Source of the DNA: a virus
IMG/VR virus record: IMGVR_UViG_3300046817_001002
Span: 1-26,032 of that record
Strand: one strand, 5' to 3'
Length of the DNA stretch: 26,032 nucleotides
A program made the position numbers and the translations under genes. Below, piece after piece: positions 23,052 to 26,032 of this stretch (its first letter is position 1; each line of letters starts with the position of its first letter). A model generated the notes under the pieces. The model saw nothing but the letters and a program-made list of their open reading frames with translations, made no database searches and had not been told where the DNA came from.

Positions 23052-24390
23052 CAGGGGCTCCCTTCATAATTTCGTCGACGAGATATTTTTTCCGGCGCAG
23101 CACGGCTGCCACACGCGCATCGACCGAGCGCGCGATGGCCAGGATCGACGCGTGCACCGGGCGCGTCTGACCGGCGCGCATGAAGCGGCCGATCGCCTGA
23201 TCGACGTCAGCTGGTGTCCACGCGGTCTCGAGCAGCAAGACACGCCTGCAGCACTGCAGGTTCAGGCCGTGACCCGCCACCACCGCCTGCGCAACGAGAA
23301 CACGGTCTGTTCCAGCGCGGAAGCGGGCGATCGCGATCTCACGCAGACTGCCGGACGTATCGCCCGTTAACAAACCACAACCATGCGGGCGCAACTTTTC
23401 AGCCAGGTAACGGAGTGCATCGAGATGTAACCCGAACACGGCCACACGGTCGGCGCCGCCCATTATCTCGGCGCTGACCAGATCGACCACCGCCTCGGCC
23501 TTGGCTAACGCCGTCACCCGCCGCATCGACGCGAGGGGGAGCAGCATCGCCTGCAGGCGCTGCCATGCCGCCGGGCTGCCGCCCTCGATCTGCGTGCAGA
23601 TAATATCGATCTCGCGCGCCTGACCGGGCGTTAGAGAGGCTTCCATCTCCCGGCGATGGCGGGGGCTGATCTCCAGCGGGACGGTGTCGACCATCAGGGG
23701 CGGCAGGTCGTGCACGTCACGCAGACGGATCTGCGAGCTGCAGCGCGCGAGGATGTCGTGCAGTTGATCGAGGTGCTTACCGCCCACGATCTGCATGCCG
23801 TAAGTCCGGTGTTCGAGTTTGCAGAACCGGTCCAGGAAGTGCTGGAACGTGTCGAGCCCCGGCAACAGCTGGGGGAACAAACGCGACAGATGTGGCCAGA
23901 GCTCGTCGGGTGAATTCGAGACGATCGACCCGGTTAAAATCCAGACGCGATCGCAGCGGAGGTAGAGGGCGCCCTTCGATGTCGGCCTGGCGCCGTAGAA
24001 CGCCCGCGTACGAACGGCGCGGCCGTGCGCCAGGGCGTGGCCCTCGTCGCAAACGCAGGAGGCCCACTGGAGTTTAAACAGCTGCCTCCAGACCGGGATC
24101 GTGCGCATCAGGTCGTAAGAAATCAGGACGACGTCCGCGCGCGGGTCGATCGTGGTGCGCCCGGTGCGCACCACCTGGACCCTGGCGCCGGGGCGCAACT
24201 CCCCGACCACCTGCAAGGTCTGTGGGATTAAAATCGCCAGGGTCACCCACAGCTGGCGGCCGCCAACCACGGCACCCGCCTCGACGGCCGCGTGCGTCTT
24301 GCCAACACCGGGATCCCACAACAACAACCAGTGACCGAGGGCGAGATCGGTCAGCGCCTGGCGCTGGTGCGCCCAGAGGGTGGTGGTCAT
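22906..24390 (-). CDS. SNF2-type superfamily 2 helicase, 494 aa
   Basis: ATP-dependent DNA translocase or helicase. Q-like start WAHQRQALTDL, Walker A WDPGVGKTHAAVE (Lys31), motif II CDEGHALAHG (Asp115-Glu116-Gly-His118), motif III ILTGSIVSNSPDELW (usual TGTP replaced by TGSI), a second RecA lobe with VAVFGLHLDALRYLAEKL and GLLTGDTSGSLRE, motif V AGHGLNLQ, motif VI QAIGRFMRAGQTRPV. Phages with DUF2800/DUF2815/PolA modules usually encode one. ATG 24390 overlaps the upstream stop as TGATG. The last 45 residues are Gly/Arg/Pro-rich and lie in the overlap with the 177-aa gene; the original stop may have been lost. Confidence 0.87.
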   Translation of the reverse strand: MTTTLWAHQRQALTDLALGHWLLLWDPGVGKTHAAVEAGAVVGGRQLWVTLAILIPQTLQVVGELRPGARVQVVRTGRTTIDPRADVVLISYDLMRTIPVWRQLFKLQWASCVCDEGHALAHGRAVRTRAFYGARPTSKGALYLRCDRVWILTGSIVSNSPDELWPHLSRLFPQLLPGLDTFQHFLDRFCKLEHRTYGMQIVGGKHLDQLHDILARCSSQIRLRDVHDLPPLMVDTVPLEISPRHRREMEASLTPGQAREIDIICTQIEGGSPAAWQRLQAMLLPLASMRRVTALAKAEAVVDLVSAEIMGGADRVAVFGLHLDALRYLAEKLRPHGCGLLTGDTSGSLREIAIARFRAGTDRVLVAQAVVAGHGLNLQCCRRVLLLETAWTPADVDQAIGRFMRAGQTRPVHASILAIARSVDARVAAVLRRKKYLVDEIMKGAPDAERHDNDDLRPRGLGRGAGSFAAASSHEPAPTPAAGDERGGFRSGPG

Positions 24391-24620
24391 CACCAGGCTT
24401 CCGGCGGGATCGGCTCACTCCGGAACCGGCCGGATGCAAGCAGCTCGTCGACCGTACTCCGAAGGATCACCACCTTGCGCGTGCCAATGTGCACGCTCGG
24501 GACAAGCCCTTTCGCCGCGTAGGCGTAGAGGGTCCGGCGGGGCATCCCCAGGATTTCTGCGGCTTGCGGCACGGTATAGGTCGCGCGGGTCGGGGCGGGC
24601 CGCCGGAGTGATGCCGACAT
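24390..24620 (-). CDS. Excisionase-like / MerR-type HTH protein, 76 aa
   Basis: Helix-turn-helix of the HTH_17/excisionase group: YTVPQAAEILGMPRRTLYAY, AAKGLVPSVHIGTRKVV and ILRSTVDELLASGRF, including the typical 'wing' and final helix. Such proteins regulate transcription or help site-specific excision; no integrase is in the window, so which applies is undecided. ATG 24620 gives a full-length domain; an in-frame GTG at 24746 would add 42 residues crossing the control region and is unlikely. First gene of the leftward early operon. Confidence 0.75.
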   Translation of the reverse strand: MSASLRRPAPTRATYTVPQAAEILGMPRRTLYAYAAKGLVPSVHIGTRKVVILRSTVDELLASGRFRSEPIPPEAW

Positions 24621-24799
24621 TTGCTTGCCACCGGGGGCTATTGAGATTTGATGCTGCGCCCCGCTGCACCAGACGCGCAAGTGAATTGCTTCAACAATGG
24701 TGGGGTCGTGCCACTCGCGCGAGCAATGCAAGATTGTGTTGCGCACAGAATGCTAAACGCGCAATGTGTGTATTGATATCGCAAACACAGGAGAACAGG
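24621..24799. promoter_or_regulatory. Divergent control region with repeated GCGCAAT/CAATGC motifs
   Basis: 179 bp between the leftward early operon and the rightward XRE-like gene. Between 24723 and 24770 it holds GCAATGC (24723-24729), TGTG-TTGCG-CACA (24735-24747), and GCGCAATGTGTG (24759-24770) followed by TATTG, which gives CAAT-GTGTGT-ATTG (24762-24775). These resemble the dyads at 14604, 14970 and 25521. A TATTGATAT (24771-24779) could be part of a -10 region, but no good -35 was found. Arrangement is like a phage switch region. Confidence 0.55.
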
Positions 24800-25252
24800 A
24801 TGGCGTTGGGCGCGGCGGTTTCATCCGCATCGATGGGCAAGGATCAGATGGCATGGGCACGCGACGCGCTTGCGCGCGCAAAGCTGACCCAACGAGATGT
24901 GGCGCGCGCCTGGCGCGCGTCGGAGAGCACGGTCTCGAGGTGGCTGGACGGTATCCAGGCGAGCGACCTGCCAGTGAGCCACGCCGTGCAATTCGCGAAC
25001 ATGGTGAAGCTGGACATCCACGAGGTGGTGACACGCCTGGGCTACCCGCCAGATGTGATCGACGAGGAGCAGCGTCCCGTGACAGCCGAGAACACGCCAC
25101 CGATCCCGACCGTGTCGATGACGCCCGGGCGCGGCCGCGGCGGGCAGTGGCAGCTGCTCCTGCACCTCGAACTGAGCCCGGGTGCGATCGCCAGAATTAT
25201 CACCGGCCTCGAGGAAAACGCCGCCGATCAGCGCACGGCGGGGTCGGCATGA
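24800..25252 (+). CDS. XRE-like helix-turn-helix regulator, 150 aa
   Basis: Residues about 15-80 form an XRE-type domain: DQMAWARDALARAKLTQRDV, ARAWRASESTVSRWLDG, then DLPVSHAVQFANMVKLDIHE, with TQRDVARAWRASESTVSRW as helix 2-turn-helix 3. The C-terminal half is Pro/Gly-rich, then a strand-rich segment QWQLLLHLELSPGAIARIIT. It lacks a LexA/CI-type peptidase motif. AGGAG (24789-24793) precedes ATG 24800; the longer frame from 24380 would run antisense across the neighbour. Its place beside a dyad-rich divergent region suggests it controls both directions, as repressor or antirepressor. Confidence 0.72.
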   Translation: MALGAAVSSASMGKDQMAWARDALARAKLTQRDVARAWRASESTVSRWLDGIQASDLPVSHAVQFANMVKLDIHEVVTRLGYPPDVIDEEQRPVTAENTPPIPTVSMTPGRGRGGQWQLLLHLELSPGAIARIITGLEENAADQRTAGSA

Positions 25253-25518
25253 CGTCAAAGGGAGCGGCCTGCGTCCCGGCCACATTCTGCCCGCACTGCA
25301 ACTACGAGCTCACCGCCGCCACGCCCCACGACGGCGGGCCTGATAAACCCCGGCCAGGGGACTGGAGCGTCTGCTTCAGTTGTGGAGGACTGCTGCGGTT
25401 CGACGGGTGCCTGCGCTCAGCGGCTGGCTCGGCGACCGAACTCGCGCGCGAGCCGCCAGAGCTGCGGCGCATGGTGCAACGGCTGCAGGCGACTGCCAGG
25501 AGGCCGAGGGATGGATGA
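25249..25518 (+). CDS. Small zinc-ribbon phage protein, 89 aa
   Basis: Two CxxC knuckles, FCPHCNYEL (Cys14/Cys17) and SVCFSCGGLLRF about 26 residues later, form a zinc-ribbon. The second half is a charged helix (REPPELRRMVQRLQATARR). ATG 25249 overlaps the regulator's stop as ATGA. Role unknown; nucleic-acid or protein binding would fit. Confidence 0.65.
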   Translation: MTSKGAACVPATFCPHCNYELTAATPHDGGPDKPRPGDWSVCFSCGGLLRFDGCLRSAAGSATELAREPPELRRMVQRLQATARRPRDG

Positions 25519-25520
25519 AG

Positions 25521-25537
25521 CGCGCACTAGGTGCGCG
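25521..25537. promoter_or_regulatory. Perfect dyad CGCGCAC-TAG-GTGCGCG
   Basis: Seven-base perfect inverted repeat with a 3-bp centre right after the zinc-ribbon gene, followed by GTATTGCGCATG (25536-25547). It has the size of a typical dimeric repressor operator. Shares GCGCA/TGCGC elements with other control regions in the window. Confidence 0.5.
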
Positions 25538-25594
25538 TATTGCGCATGACGGTTCCTGTTGCACTCCACGCACAATAGCGCCTACAAGGGGTCT

Positions 25595-25617
25595 CCGGCG
25601 GGGATGGGCCCCGCCGG
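25595..25617 (+). promoter_or_regulatory. Strong GC hairpin in the leader of the last gene
   Basis: CCGGCGGGG (25595-25603), loop ATGGG, CCCCGCCGG (25609-25617): nine perfect base pairs, 16 nt before ATG 25633. No T-run follows, so it is unlikely to be a simple terminator. It could slow ribosomes or polymerase, or mark RNA processing; no function can be read directly. Confidence 0.45.
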
Positions 25618-25632
25618 CCGGAGTGCCATCCG

Positions 25633-26032
25633 ATGACCGACCTGACCAAAACCGCCAATGCCCTGCACTCTAAAATCTGGCCGCTCGTGGGCCAGCAAAT
25701 TGCCGAACGCAGCGATGGCGACGTCGCCACGGAAAACGCGCTGATGAACGCCGCAGTGGCGCGATACGCACCCCTGCTGCTGGAGACGCCCACCGAAATT
25801 CTCGGGCTGATCTGGGGCGTGCACCCCGACGAAGCAGTCAAATGGCGCGAGGATATCCGCGCCACCCTCGCCGCCGCCGGGAGTGATCCATTCGACGCTT
25901 TTGTGGAAGCCGACAGCGCCCCGCGCGCACCAGTAAAGCTCACCCCATACCCGGTCATCAGGCAGCGTGACATCGCGCGGGGCTGCACGCCGCGCACCCG
26001 CGAGGAATATGCCGCCGACTGCCGCGCGCGCG
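25633..26032 (+). CDS. Unrecognised phage protein, N-terminal 133 residues (cut by window end)
   Basis: Starts MTDLTKTANALHSKIWPLVG, mostly helical, with ETPTEILGLIWGVHPDEAVK and later KLTPYPVIRQRDIARGCTPR. GGAG lies about 9 nt before ATG 25633. The frame is open to the window end, so length is unknown. I recognise no family; it may be a further early gene on the right-going transcript. Confidence 0.6.
   Translation, partial: MTDLTKTANALHSKIWPLVGQQIAERSDGDVATENALMNAAVARYAPLLLETPTEILGLIWGVHPDEAVKWREDIRATLAAAGSDPFDAFVEADSAPRAPVKLTPYPVIRQRDIARGCTPRTREEYAADCRAR

Noticed and set aside
24620-24746. N-terminal extension of the excisionase-like protein from GTG 24746
   Set aside because: The extra 42 residues cross the motif-rich control region and do not look like part of the domain; ATG 24620 gives a normal-length protein.
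25516-25673. Short ORF MKRALGARIAHDG... between the zinc-ribbon gene and the last gene
   Set aside because: It crosses the dyad and hairpin region, overlaps the next gene by about 40 bp, has no good ribosome site and looks like non-coding sequence.

Overview
This window is phage DNA, from a free phage or a prophage, with the GC-rich, G/C-ending codon use of a high-GC proteobacterial host. An alphaproteobacterium is plausible but not proven. It contains no rRNA, tRNA, CRISPR array, transposase, integrase, terminase, portal or capsid gene; the head and packaging genes would lie outside the window. Genes are tightly packed, with many ATGA/TGATG stop-start overlaps that indicate translational coupling.

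Left arm (1-14117, + strand): late structural genes. It starts with the end of an unknown gene, then a 1072-aa beta-helix tailspike, a 619-aa SGNH-hydrolase fibre protein, a 121-aa small structural protein and a 343-aa spike/fibre protein. Next comes a block matching the P22 order gp10 - needle region - gp7 - gp20 - gp16: a P22 gp10-like stabilization protein, two coiled-coil fibre proteins, an inserted GNAT acetyltransferase, and three candidate ejection proteins. The last of these carries an M15-type peptidoglycan peptidase domain at its N-terminus. This points to a short-tailed, podovirus-like virion with enzymes acting on surface polysaccharide and peptidoglycan.

Middle (14100-15127): three tiny coupled minus-strand ORFs, two of them with a membrane segment, then one small plus-strand membrane protein, then about 300 bp without a convincing gene but with dyad sequences.

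Right arm (15128-24620, - strand): a long leftward early operon. In transcription order: an excisionase-like HTH protein, an SNF2-type helicase, an unknown 177-aa protein, a DUF2800 Cas4/RecB-like nuclease, a DUF2815 protein (probable ssDNA binding), a 68-aa protein resembling Acb2/Tad1-type anti-CBASS sponges, a family A DNA polymerase, a cytosine-C5 DNA methyltransferase, a PAPS-reductase-like PP-loop protein, and six very small genes including a DUF3846 member. These would carry out replication, recombination, DNA modification and probably host-defence evasion.

Far right (24621-26032): a divergent control region with repeated GCGCAAT-type motifs, an XRE-like regulator reading right, a zinc-ribbon protein, a control segment with a perfect 7-bp-arm dyad and a strong hairpin, and an unrecognised gene cut by the window edge.

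The most unusual points are a second 348-aa reading frame running almost the full length of the methyltransferase gene and resembling a separate phage protein family; the possible anti-CBASS protein next to the polymerase; a 13-codon chimeric ORF that looks like the scar of gene insertion; and a family of dyad motifs shared by the control regions.
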